From Phyllosticta citriasiana (lineage: Eukaryota; Ascomycota; Dothideomycetes; Botryosphaeriales; Phyllostictaceae), in assembly GCA_038021145.1 (NCBI GenBank), contig JBBPHT010000005.1, positions 744,001 to 808,000 of the forward strand: a stretch of DNA of 64,000 nucleotides. The letters run 5' to 3'. Positions 36,941 through 47,907 of the stretch are shown here, piece by piece (position 1 is the first letter of the stretch; every line of letters begins with the position of its first letter). Under the pieces are notes generated by a model that saw only the letters and a list, made by a program, of their open reading frames with translations, was not told where the DNA came from and did not search any database. The position numbers and the translations under genes were made by a program.

Positions 36941-38001
36941 ATGAGGAAGAGTGCTCTTAAACGTCATGACTCCGCCAACCAAAATCTTTGGCATCGCGAG
37001 TCTGCCTTTGTCGCCGCAATGGAAGCTCCGCGGTACTCGTACCACCAGATCCGCCAGTACTACGACCGAATCTGTCTGGAAGAAAACATGCGGATATACG
37101 ATGTAAATCCTCTGAGCCCGGCCGATAAGCTCGATTTCCTGGGCGTTTTGCAGAGGCACAGCTTGTCGACCATTCCCATGGAAAACATCAGCCTCCATTA
37201 CTCGACCTACCGACAGATATCCTTGGACGGAGAAGAGCTCTTTGCAAAGCAGATCCTCAGTCCCGGTCGTGGCGGCTCGAGTCTCGAAAATAACCTTCTG
37301 TTGAGCATCGTTCTGAGATCGCTGGGCTACAACGTCTATCTCAGCGGAGCGCGAGTCAAGGAGGCTGAAGACAGGCCCTTCAGCGCATGGTTCGTATTGC
37401 CGTGATCCGACCCTACAGCCAAGTCTAATGCTGGTCCAGGTGCCATGCTATCTGTCTGGTCACGATAGGCCTTTACAACCACGTTGTCGATGTGGGCTTC
37501 GGTCCAAATGGACCAACACGTCCAATGCGCGTCGACAAGAATACGAGCGAGACCACTTCTGCCCAAATTGCTCCAGCTCATATGCGCCTGGCCTGGAAGA
37601 ACATCGAAGGCAACACGGATCCAAACCAGCGGCTTTGGGTGTACCAGTACCGCCGGAACCACGACAGCGCGTGGCAAGATTTGTATTGCTTCAGCGAAAT
37701 GGAATGGCTGCACCAAGACTTTCAGCTCATCAACTATTACACAAGCACAAGTCCCAGAAGTTGGTTCACACAGACGGTCATTTGCAGCAAGATGGTCATA
37801 GATTCCCCGGAAAACCCGGAACTCATTGGCGCCATGATCCTTCAGAACGAGTTGACCATGTGCATTCACGGGAGGGTGGAGTCGCAGCAAGTCTTCAAGA
37901 GCGAAGAGGACCGGTTGGGGGCTCTGGACAAGGTGTTTGGCATAGCATTGACCAAGAGCGAGCAAGACGGAATCAAGGGCTTGGTGACGGAAATCAAGTA
38001 A
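36941..38001 (+). CDS. Arylamine N-acetyltransferase homologue with Ser at the catalytic Cys position
   Basis: NATs transfer an acyl group from acyl-CoA to arylamines through a Cys-His-Asp triad. Exons 36941-37389 and 37440-38001 give 336 aa; an ATG at 37019 (MEAPRYSYHQI) is an alternative start closer to usual family N-termini. Family features: YYDRICLEENMRIYDVNPLS, LQRHSLSTIPMENISLHYS, GRGGSSLENNLLLSIVLRSLGYNVYLSGARV, CHAICLV, VVDVGFGPNGPTRP, CFSEMEWLHQDFQLINYYTS. The canonical RGGxCxE loop reads RGGSSLE, so the nucleophile position (about residue 114, codon AGT at 37280-37282) is Ser. The His (CHAICLV) and Asp (VDVGFG) are kept. The frame is otherwise intact, so this looks like a changed active site rather than a pseudogene. 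The 3' end converges on the NDUFA1-like gene, 92 nt away. Confidence 0.88.
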
Positions 38002-38093
38002 AGCTCTTGAATTATACGTAGATGAACGGCCGCTGATTGCATTGAGAGCGTCTGCCATGACTGTAGTGGATCTGGAAGTGTTCCCCGCACTGT

Positions 38094-38578
38094 TCAACAG
38101 CCAGTGTAGCCGGGCTCGAGCTGCACCGTGTGTCAACCTCTCCGTACCTTGCAAGTAGACCATCTGCAAACCTACATGCCACGGGTTGTTGAGCTCGAAG
38201 CCAGAGGGAGCGTGAGGCCTGTCGGCTTGGCCTCTGTGGTAGCCCGTCAAACGCTTATCGCGGCGCATCACTGTCGTCACTTAGCAGGCCGTCAATCGCC
38301 GAAGGGGTTCGGAGCGACATACTTTGCTACGGAGAATTAGCTTACATCCTCAGTCTTTGCGAGTGACCAGCGGGATGACAGACCTTGTCCCATTTGTCAA
38401 CACCATATCTCCAGTTCTTACCACCGTTCTGGATCCTCCGCACCTGGCCCAGGCCGAAGCTGGTAAGGCCGAACATCTGCAATGGCGTGAGCTTCCATTG
38501 GGTGTTGGGGCCATTGTCGGGTGTACGTACGCCAATAATAATGCCATACGGCAGCAGAGCCTCAAAGGGAACGCCCAT
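38094..38578 (-). CDS. NADH:ubiquinone oxidoreductase subunit NDUFA1/MWFE-like
   Basis: Small accessory membrane subunit of mitochondrial complex I. It is broken into four exons: 38578-38531, 38476-38380, 38270-38176 and 38120-38094, giving 88 aa. Exon 1 is MGVPFEALLPYGIIIG, the family N-terminal membrane helix. Exon 2 gives MFGLTSFGLGQVRRIQNGGKNWRYGVDKWDK. Exon 3 gives MRRDKRLTGYHRGQADRPHA...FELNNPWH, and exon 4 LEPGYTGC. Phases close only if intron 2 uses the weak donor GTCATC, which restores the expected spacing between WDK and MRRDKRLTG. The last intron is 55 nt. Identity is clear; the exact intron 2 donor is moderate. Confidence 0.85.
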
Positions 38579-39190
38579 TGTGGGAGAGAATCGGATAGGA
38601 GCACTGGATGCGATGGAGCGGGAGGGTGTTGTGTGTGGGTAGTTAGCCAACGGCTACGAGCTGCGGTCCAGCACTTGGGGTGATGGTCTGTGCGCTCGCT
38701 GCCGCTTGGGAAGTGAGCGAGCCCTCTCCGTGACAGAGAGCAAACCAAGGGGCAATACAATCGCCAACAACGCTCTCACCACCGGCAGGCGACGGATTTG
38801 GTGTCGCCAGCTCACAAGCTATTTGCTCGGTCGCAGAAATCGCTACGAAACCGCGACGCCGTCCCGAGATCAACGCGTCGCGCCCGCGGCTTCTCCGCAG
38901 TCGATCCAGCCACGCACCAGCGCCGACAACCTCACCCACCTCCCCCAACATCCGCCAATGCCCTCGTCCACGCCGGTATATGCCTAAACGACGCTACAGA
39001 CTCGTGTGTTGGGGCGCATAGCCAACAATCCACCCGTGCGGACACGCGACTTGGCCACTGCGCGACGCCCACCTCTGCATGTACGGGCAACAAGACGTGT
39101 CAAATACTCATTTCACGCGCAACTCTCGGACTTCAATATCTAAATCTGGATTTTCTTGCTTCCAAATTGGCCTCGGTCTTGTCATACGCC
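38579..39190. other. Divergent promoter region, NDUFA1-like / SAS3-like
   Basis: About 610 nt between divergent starts. An open frame runs into the SAS3-like start from upstream but without family features; treated as 5' UTR. Confidence 0.5.
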
Positions 39191-42100
39191 ATGGCCGCCG
39201 AGCCGAGTAGGCTGTTAGGCCAGGCACCAGGCAACAACGCTGGCGGAGACGACAGCGATGTGGATGCCGAGCACGAGGAAGACGTGGACATGATACAACC
39301 GGCGCCGCTGGCAGGGCAGGATCTGAGCAATGTCGAGGAGCAAAGCATGGACATCGATGCAGAAGGCGAGGACGAGGATGCCGAAGGTGAGGAGGTTGAC
39401 AACGAGGAAGACGCCGGCGAACCGGTTGGGGCTGTCAAGATACAAGCTGGGCAAGAATTGGATGCGGAAGAGAACGATGAAGACGCCGAAATCGACTCCT
39501 CATCAGAAGATGCCAAGAGTAGTGCGAGCGAAGCAGACCCGGAGAGCGAGTCCGAATCAGACGCCGGAAACGATTGGGAGGGCCAGAGCGACACTGCAGA
39601 AGAAGCTGATGCTGAAATCATGGATCCGAACCGCTGTGTGTAAGTCTAAACATGCATGTCTGTTACCTGGGGTGGGCCTGATGCTGATCTGTCGGAAACA
39701 GGTTTTGCGGACAAGACGAGGAGCACGACCCGAGTGAGGAGTTTGAAGAATACCTTTCGTGCGCAGTGTGTGGGGACAATTGTGAGTGCGAGCCTGGTTG
39801 TGAAAGAGTTGGATGCTGATGTTTTGTTCGCAGCTCATCGGCAGTGTGCCCGGGACGCTAACTCTCTTAAGACGGATGATGGTAAGCCAAGCCCTGTGCT
39901 CACTCCCAACTCGGCCGCTTTATTCAACCGAGCATTGACTCACCCTTTGTAGATGCTGAGAATTGGCGCTGCACCGCCTGCACGGAAAATGGCTTGCAGG
40001 CGGACGAAGAAGAGACACCCAAAGCTGCTCCCCGGAGACGTTCTTCAGCGCCCAAGCTCACTAGAGACTTGTTGCCCACATCTCGTGGGACCAATAAACC
40101 AGACTCTCACTCCGTATTCAACACACTTATCCACCCAGATGATCCCATGGATGGTTCTCGCGCCCTGCGCAAGCGCAAGGCAGATTCTGAAGAGCAGGCA
40201 TTGCCAGTGCGCTCTACGAGAAAACGGCGGCGATCCTCTCAGATTCAGACTGCATCTGAGGTTGGGGAAGATGATGAGGGCTCGTCCGTGGCTGCCGCAG
40301 CCGTCAACTCCCAAAGAGCAATGACTACGGATGGAGAGGCACGAGAAGACTCAGAAGAGGAAGGTTCCCAGGCCGTCCGGACCTCTCGGCGTACGAGACC
40401 AAGACGCTCCACGTCGCAGAAGGTAGACCGTCCTGGTGCCCTCATCATGAAAGCTACCAAGAATTCGCTAGTGATAGCGTTCACTAACCTCGACACCATC
40501 AAGCTCCGAGACGTCTTGAGCTCAACACTCAAGCAAAAGAAGAGGCGAGCACGCGACCGTGCCAGACGAGCTGAGAGGGCCGCCGCTGCTGCAGTTGAAG
40601 AACCCGAGGTCTCGCACTACCCGGCCTTGCACAACAATTTTCATCAGTTCTTCGGCTTTCCCGATCGCGATGCTGACGACTCAAAATCAAAGCCTTATGG
40701 CGGTATCCTCTCGGAAGCGGAAGCTGATACCAGTAAAACCTTTCCCCAAGCAGCAGATCGCAAGCGGTTCGAAGATGCGCGACTCAAAGCCGAGGACGAT
40801 TGGAAGAAGAAGACAGCGACGGGTTCTGGCCACGACCATTCTCGCACCCCAAAAGTGTCTGGGCCGCCCAGCAAGATCAAGTGCATCAGTTTCGGAGGCT
40901 ACGAGATTGATACTTGGCATGCAGCGCCGTACCCTGAAGAATACAGCCGGAACAAGGTTCTATACATTTGCGAATTTTGTCTCAAATATATGAACTCTGA
41001 CTACGTTGCGTGGCGGCACAAGGTAATTGATGTCGAAAAATGGTCTATATATGAATCTGCTAACATCATGCAGCTCAAATGCCCAGCAAAACACCCGCCG
41101 GGCGACGAGATATACCGCGACGGACGTTTTTCATTCTTCGAAGTCGACGGGCGAAAAAATCCCGTCTACTGTCAAAATCTCTGCCTACTAGCAAAGCTTT
41201 TCCTCGGCTCTAAGACATTGTACTACGACGTCGAGCCCTTTTTATTTTATGTAATGGCCGAAACTGACGAGTATGGCTGTCATTTCGTTGGCTACTTTTC
41301 AAAAGAAAAGCGTCCAAGCAGTCTTAACAACGTCTCCTGCATTCTGGTTCTCCCCATCCACCAGCGAAAAGGCTTTGGGCACATGCTAATCGAATTTTCC
41401 TACCTTTTGACTCGGGTCGAGAAGAAGACTGGCTCACCTGAAAAGCCTCTCTCCGACATGGGTCTGGTTTCGTATAGGAGCTATTGGCGGTTGATATTGT
41501 GCTATAACCTGATCAACCAAAAGGGCCCCATCAGCATCACGCAATTATCCGAACGAACCGGAATGACACCTGACGATATCGTATCTGCACTCGAGGGTTT
41601 GCGCGCTCTTGTCAGAGATCCTGTGACGAAGCAATACGCGCTCAGACTGGACTTTGACTACTACAAGCATTACATTGAAAAGTTTGAGGCCAAAAAGTAC
41701 CCGCAGATCAAGCCCGATTGCCTCGTTTGGACACCGTATGTCATGGGACGCAACAACCTGGCTCACTACGATGAAGGTCCACCTCTCCATACTGTTGCAC
41801 AACGCGACGGTGAAGGGGAAGACAAGGTTGCTCCCGAGGAAGGCGTTCAGCAAGAAATCGCAAAGAAGGAATCATCACAACCCCCACAAACGAATGGGCA
41901 CCCTCCGGAAGAAAATGAAGATGCTGAGCAGGTTCCCGCAAAGCAAGAAGACGAAGGAGAGCCATCCACACAAGCCGCAGATCCCAGACCCCGCAGTCCA
42001 CAAGCACAACATCGGCCTACAACACCGCTGCGTCGTCGCAGCTCTGCAGCCACAGCTGCCACCAGCAACGCTGCCGAACCTCTGGCAACGACCAACAGAT

Positions 42101-42798
42101 CGAATCCGTCCACCCCCAAGACCAATGGCTTTCATCATGGACCCCAAAATCAACCCGCACCCTCCGTCGCCGCTGCGACACCCGCTCCAAATGCCACCAC
42201 CTCAGTCATCCCTCCCACCCGCTTCGAAGTCTTTCCGCCCATCCCCGGAGCCGCGGCTCGCAAGCGCGGCCGTCCCTTCTCTTCCTCGTCCGCCACAGCC
42301 CGACGAACCGGCACGCCCATCCGTACGTCGACACGCTCATCGGCTGCACAGCCAGAAACGCCACTCGCAGGCCATGGCACGCGAAGCAGTGGGCGACCCG
42401 CGCCGCCAACAACGGTGCGGCGCACGCGCAGCAAGCTCGGCGAGATGGAACTGCTCAACGGGCTAGGAGAAGAGGCAGACGCGCATCCAAAAGACGAGTC
42501 CTCGTCCTCCTCCGACGACGACGACGACGACGCAGAAGCAGACGCAGACGACGATGACAACGCAGACGACGACATGGAAGACGCCGAGTCGTCGACGGCC
42601 GTGCTGAGCAGAGGCGGGTCGTCGTCGCGCCGAGGCAGCGGTCGCGGCAAAGGAGGCAAAGGCATAGGCAAGGGTAAAGGCAAGGGCAAAGGAAAAGGCA
42701 AGACGATCATCGAGGCCGTCGCTGAGCTGGACGAAGAAGATGAAGATGCCGAGGGCGACGATGTCGACGCGCTCGGCGAGGACGACCCGGATGCCTGA
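39191..42798 (+). CDS. MYST histone acetyltransferase with PHD finger (SAS3/KAT6-like)
   Basis: Catalytic subunit of a NuA3-type H3 acetyltransferase complex, nuclear. Exons 39191-39639, 39702-39781, 39834-39881, 39953-41022 and 41074-42798 give 1123 aa. The N-terminus is strongly acidic. The PHD finger is assembled over four exons: CVFCGQ, CAVCGDNSHRQC, WRCTAC. A basic, Ser-rich linker (RKRRRSSQ, RTSRRTRPRRS) follows. The MYST domain has the zinc finger ICEFCLKYMNS...WRHK-LKCPAKHPPG, SCILVLPIHQRKGFGHMLIEFSY (acetyl-CoA loop, catalytic Cys) and KPLSDMGLVSYRSYW (catalytic Glu nearby). The C-terminal 350 residues are disordered: Pro/Thr-rich, then an Asp/Glu run (SSSDDDDDDAEADADDDD), then a Gly-Lys repeat. 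The 51-nt intron 4 has no stop and stays in frame (see findings). The start at 39191 precedes the acidic domain. Confidence 0.94.
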
Positions 42799-43643
42799 CT
42801 ATCTAGGTGGCGCGGCTTGGGTGGTGCTTCGGTGGAGACCGTGGCTGCGCCGGGTCGCTAAGGTAGGGTAGGCCTTGTGAGATGCGTGGGCGGGCTTTGT
42901 GGGGTTTATGAAGGGCTGGTAGGCTGGGTGGGTGGGTTAGGGTTTGGGCAAGGGCGTCATGGGCGTTTATCAGCATTTTCTCTCTCACCCGTCTCTCCTC
43001 CTTTCTTTCTCTTTCTCTTTCTCTCTCCGTCATCACTCCACAGGTAGGTAGTCTGTCTGCCAGTGACGTTTTTCAACTGCTTTTTGCGCATTGGCTGGGA
43101 TGGGATGGGGTGGTGCAACGGTGGATGGACGGATGGGCTGCGTCTTGGTGGAAAATACCATACCATAGTGCTGCTTACTTAGTCTGCTGATTCTTATGCA
43201 ATTCTTTACTCTTTCAAGGCTCGTGGTTGAGAGAAAATGGAGAAGTACTTTTTCATCTTTGTCTCTTTCTCCATTTTCGTGCTGGGGCACCGCTCGAATG
43301 CTGCTTGGATATGATTCAACGAGCCTCTCCCACGCCATTGGAGGGGGCATTTGATTGCTCTACTCCCTGCCTGATTACCACGAGGCGCGAAAGGCTAATT
43401 GGCATGTGTGCCACGCCATGACCTCCAGTACAAGCCAAGCCGGGAGTCTGATCGACGAAACGCATAAAGAGAGGAGGGATATCATTAGAAGTGCACCAAC
43501 GGCCGGTGGTCATGAAGTCCTGAACGCACATGCGATACCAGCCATCCAAATACGCCATTAAAAAGCATTGCGAGAGGTGACGCAGTGCGAAAAAAAAAAA
43601 GAAGAACCAGACTCCAAAGTCCGACAAGATACGCCTCTTAACC
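42799..43643. other. Convergent intergenic, SAS3-like / SNF2-like
   Basis: About 845 nt with both 3' UTRs. Contains a CT-rich tract near 42975-43030 and an A-rich run near 43590. No gene supported. Confidence 0.5.
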
Positions 43644-46600
43644 TCATCTCCCGCCAGCACCGTTGCTAAACAGACTACTTCTCCTCCTCTGCTCCATCTG
43701 TTCATCCCACAACTGACTGTCAACTTGGGCCTGCGTTTCCGCCATCGACGGCTCAGCTGGCAACTCGGAAGGAAGCGTCGCCGTTGCCGTCGACCTCGAA
43801 GTGCTTCCGTTTGGCGCTGCACCTGAATGATTATCCCGCAAGGCCTGCAGCTCGCGCGCCAGGGTGCCGCCGTGCGGAGGCTCCGCAACGGCCGGAGTGC
43901 CAAACAAGCCATCTGAGCTGGTCGGATGGGTCCTCTGACGCTTCGGGATGTCATCTGGCCTATCTTGCGGCCGTGGCCTCTTGGGACGGGGTGGGCTTCC
44001 GACAGCAGCCATGCGACCAGGGCGGCCGAAGAGTTGTTGCGGTACGCGTAGCGGTGCGATTTGCCGGTCGCCTCTGGCCTCGTCGGGAGTGATGGTCAAG
44101 AGCTTGGCGTTTTGGATGATGTCCGTGATTTGGACGTCATCTTCCAGCGTTTTGGCTTCCAGGTGCTCGGTCCTAGTCATTGCCTTTGAGCGCTCGAACA
44201 TTGCTTCTTCAATCGTACCGCTGAGGATGAGGGTCTCAACGTGCACAGGCTTTGTCTGGCCAATGCGGTGAGCACGCTTGACTGCCTGCGCCTCGATACT
44301 CGGCCGGCAGACTGGGTTGATGAAATAGACGCGCGAGGCCGAGTTGGCGTTAAGACCTAGCGCACCGAGACGGATGTCCATGAGTAGAACCCGTAGGCTT
44401 GGTTCTTGTGCAAAGGCGACAATGTATTTTGAGCGGTGGTCGTTCGATATGCCCTTGGCGTAAATTTCGTGCTTGATGTGCAAGATATCCAGGCACTGGG
44501 CAATGTAGTATGCCGTGTTGTCTCCGTCGTAGAATACGAGAATCTTTTCTTCCTGGTGGTGCAGCAAAATTTGATCAAGGAGATAACTGAGTTTCGCAGA
44601 GACTGTGCCGATGATCCGAGTGAGGGCCAGAGGATGATCTGATGGCAAAACGATGCCATTGTCCAGCTTTTTTCGTGGTGTGGGGGGCGCTGGCTCTGTT
44701 TCGGATTTTCTGAATGGATCAGTAACCTCGCAAATGAACCAAAGGTGCAAATACTCACTTGTTGGTCTTCGCCCGTCCACCCTTGACTGGCGTCTTCGCA
44801 GCCTTGCTCTTCGTCGACGCCTTGCCAGCGCTCTTCTCCTTCTGCGGACGTGTGGTTTTCTTTATCACAGCTCCTTTCCGTACCCTTTCAACCGACAGTT
44901 CAGCATGAATGCCAGAAGCGGGCATGCCCTTAATCAGCTCCTTTTCATTTCCAGCTCCAGGCTCCAAGTCCTGGGACTGTGCGAGGATTAAATTGACCGC
45001 AGCCGTACCAGTGGCCTCCAATTCCTCCAGTGGATTCTCGTTCAACCGAGAATTCACATGACTTTGGGCCTGATGGAGTAATGTGGCACCGTAAAGTTCT
45101 GGGGGATCCTTTGCAAGGGCCCAAGTGGGCGAATTCTCTGGCCAGTGATCTACAAAGAGACCAATTTCATGTGTCCTGCTCATGGCCTTCCAGTTTTCAG
45201 AGCGAAGGACGAACTCTTCAGCAAACTTGATGCATGCCTCCAGAGTCCCCCTATCTTCAGGCGAACAGTTGATGTCCTCCTTAAGTAGGTATTTGCAACC
45301 GATCTCAACGGCATTGCCAATGTCTGTGTCTCGCCAGCCAGACCAGAAGAAATTGCTCAACCGAAGGTTAGTAATCAACCGATTTTTCGACGCCTGGCTC
45401 TTTGGATGGAACAGGTAGTCGACGTCAGTCCGCTCAGACGTCACAGCATTGTTTGTGAGAAGAAAAACGAAGAGGTTGGCTGTCACCTTGTCAAAGAAGC
45501 TTGGTTGCAAGCGAACCACGGAATGCTTCAAGGGGGGCAAGACCACGTCGCGCTCCATGTCTGCTGGCTGTGTCTTGATCAGTAGTTGCGCCAAGGTCTT
45601 TCCCATGCATTCGGAAAAGGCCGACATGGTGCGCTTCCTTGAATCCTCATGTCGGTAAACGTGCTCGATCCAATCGGCTCCTTCGGACCAGGGACGAACT
45701 TGAAGGAAGTGAGTGGCGAGTGTGCCCAAGGTTTTTGCAGCACTATTTGATTCTTCACCATCAAAACGTTTTCGTCTCTCTAGCGCCGCCTCGCGAAGAA
45801 CTTGCATGTCTTCTTCCATCGTTGATGTGGATTTGGCTTGTGAAGCTAAATCCACCTCCACACTGAGCAAGTCATCTTTTGCTGGCGTACCGGATATAAT
45901 CCAACGTCGTTCTGCAAGTACCAGCCTCTGGGCCACCTGAACAGCGTTGGAATTGCAGGATGAAAAGGAGTGCCCCTCATCAATCATGATCCTCAGGAAA
46001 TGCAAGTGCCGTAAGGGCGATACATAGACGTCGGACTCTTTAAAACATACGCAATCTCGAACTCGGCTGGAACCAATATAGGGGCAGTTACAGATTGGTG
46101 GAGTCTTGTAGTCGCCTGATTTTCGTCCTTGAGCATCATATCCGTCTCGGATCTCTGCTGTAAAGCGATTTCTACTGAACAAGATCAAGTCGAACTTGGC
46201 GAGTTCATCGGCCGGCGGTAGCTGTTTTGTGGGACGGTCCATAGTGAGAACTTTCAGAGCATCTTCTTCAACGTGCTTCTGCAGTTCAGAACTCCATTGA
46301 TGTAGTAGATTCGAAGGTACGACGATGATGGTTGTGCTGCACATACGAAGCCTCCGCGGAGCTGGTGTTGTCGTACTCCTATTGAATCTTATGGGCTCTG
46401 ATGGAATCTCGTATCTCGGAGGATTGAGTTGCAGTTGGTTCTCGCACACAGTGAGGAATTCGCCAGTTTCTGCTGTATGAGAAGCCAGCAAGTTCTTCCA
46501 TGGGATTGCATGACGACCTGCCGCGCTAGCCGCCATCTCTAAAAGAGTCCCAACGTTGTTCCGCACTGGAATTTTTTGGTATTGTGGGGGTATGGCAGGA

Positions 46601-47538
46601 ACGTGGTTCTTCGTAGCCAAAACAAGACTCAGAGCGACAATCGTTTTTCCAGAGCCCATCAACTCGGCCAGAACACCAGATTTTTGAGAAGAGTAGTATC
46701 TTGGAGCGTGAAGAAACTCCATGGTACGAGGACAATAGTAAAAAGATTGTCCATTTGGCGCTCGCCTCTTCTCCAGACGGGGGTCCAAATAGAGCTCATC
46801 GGATGCTTCACGCTGCAGCATCATTGCAGCTGCTCGTGCCTGGAAGGGGTGGAGTCTTGACTTGAGACCTTCTGGTCTTGAGTCTAAAAGGTCTTGCATC
46901 GCTGCTTTGGAATACAAGTTCTCAACTTTGTCAGGTGACGGCGCAGGTGAAGGCAGGGTGTTGAATAAGTAAAAGAGGGAAGACTCGTCCGGATGCGCCC
47001 AGGGATCAAATTTTTCTGTGCAGTCAATCGAGATATTGTGCCACACGCCCGTCGAAATGGTTACCGTCTGAACGACCTGCTCCAGGGCCATCTGGATTTT
47101 TCTGGCGCCGCGGTTGATAGTTGCGTGGCCAACATCGTGAGGCAGAAGCCAAAGGCGAATGATAGCAATATTCGTTGCTTGCTGATGCACGCATAGCATG
47201 TGACGGGAAGCTTCGGCTCGAATCCACCTTGCGTCGAGCAGTTGGAGGAGATGCTTGCGAAGATGACTATCAAGATCCCATTGCGTTGAGGCTAGGCGAG
47301 CCGCATCCAGCTCGGTCCAGTCGTCACCATGAGATATATCGAGGTCCAATGGTACTGTAGCCAAGACACAACCGAGTGGAAGGTATAGCATTGTCGAAAA
47401 GGGGCTCGAGACGTCGGTGATGGCACTCTTCAGGGATCCTGCAGACGACTGGGGCGTTGCAGGAGTTGTCGAGCCCGAGGGACGGGAAGATGCATGGCCG
47501 TCGATTCGCGGCGAACTCCCACTTGTTGCGCTCGTCAT
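43644..47538 (-). CDS. SNF2-family ATPase/helicase, Rad5-like
   Basis: DNA-dependent ATPase of the SNF2 superfamily, presumably nuclear and acting in repair or chromatin remodelling. Exons 47538-44759 and 44709-43644 give 1281 aa. Motif I is LAELMGSGKTIVALSLV (family form is usually DEMGLGKT). Motif Ia region is TTIIVVPSNLLHQW, motif II is MIDEGH (DEGH rather than DEAH/DEGH-type Rad5), and motif III is RRWIISGTPAKDD. A Cys cluster (CNCPY, DCVCF) lies before motif II. The C-terminal lobe has KILVFYDGDNTAYYIA, LLMDIRLGALGLNANSASRVYFINP and AVKRAHRIGQTKPVHVETL. The two lobes are about 450 residues apart, joined by a basic linker rich in Lys that holds the intron. I see neither a HIRAN nor a RING finger. 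The frame is open upstream of 47538 but has no further ATG. Confidence 0.88.
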
Positions 47539-47907
47539 ACTGGACGCACCTTGAACCACGCAACAATGTCTGTGGCTGTCAGACGAGCAGGACAGGGAGA
47601 GACGATGTGCATAACTGCCAGAAAGCGAGGCAGACAATTTGTCGACGACGGAAAGGCTGGAGGTAGAGGGGACGCGGTGCTAAACGAGACGACGCGCAGC
47701 ATGAAAGTTCGTGCACGGACCACTTGCTCGTCCCGTTTGCTACTGCCCGACGTATTTGACGGCATGGTAGGGACACAGTTCACTCTATTATCCATCAGAC
47801 TTCTGTCATCATCTCAGTCCAATGACAAGTAGTTCAACATTGGACTTCACCATCGCCTAGCCCACAGCTTTCTTCCATTTCATACACTTGATCTTCTCGT
47901 CGCCATC
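47539..47907. promoter_or_regulatory. Compact divergent promoter, SNF2-like / cyclin-like
   Basis: Only 369 nt separate the two divergent ATGs, so both promoters must share this stretch. No TATA box or specific operator could be assigned. Inference from gene arrangement only. Confidence 0.45.

Noticed and set aside
37336..38280. 314-codon minus frame opposite NAT
   Set aside because: Only its first about 35 codons are real, as exon 3 of the NDUFA1-like gene; the rest is antisense of NAT.
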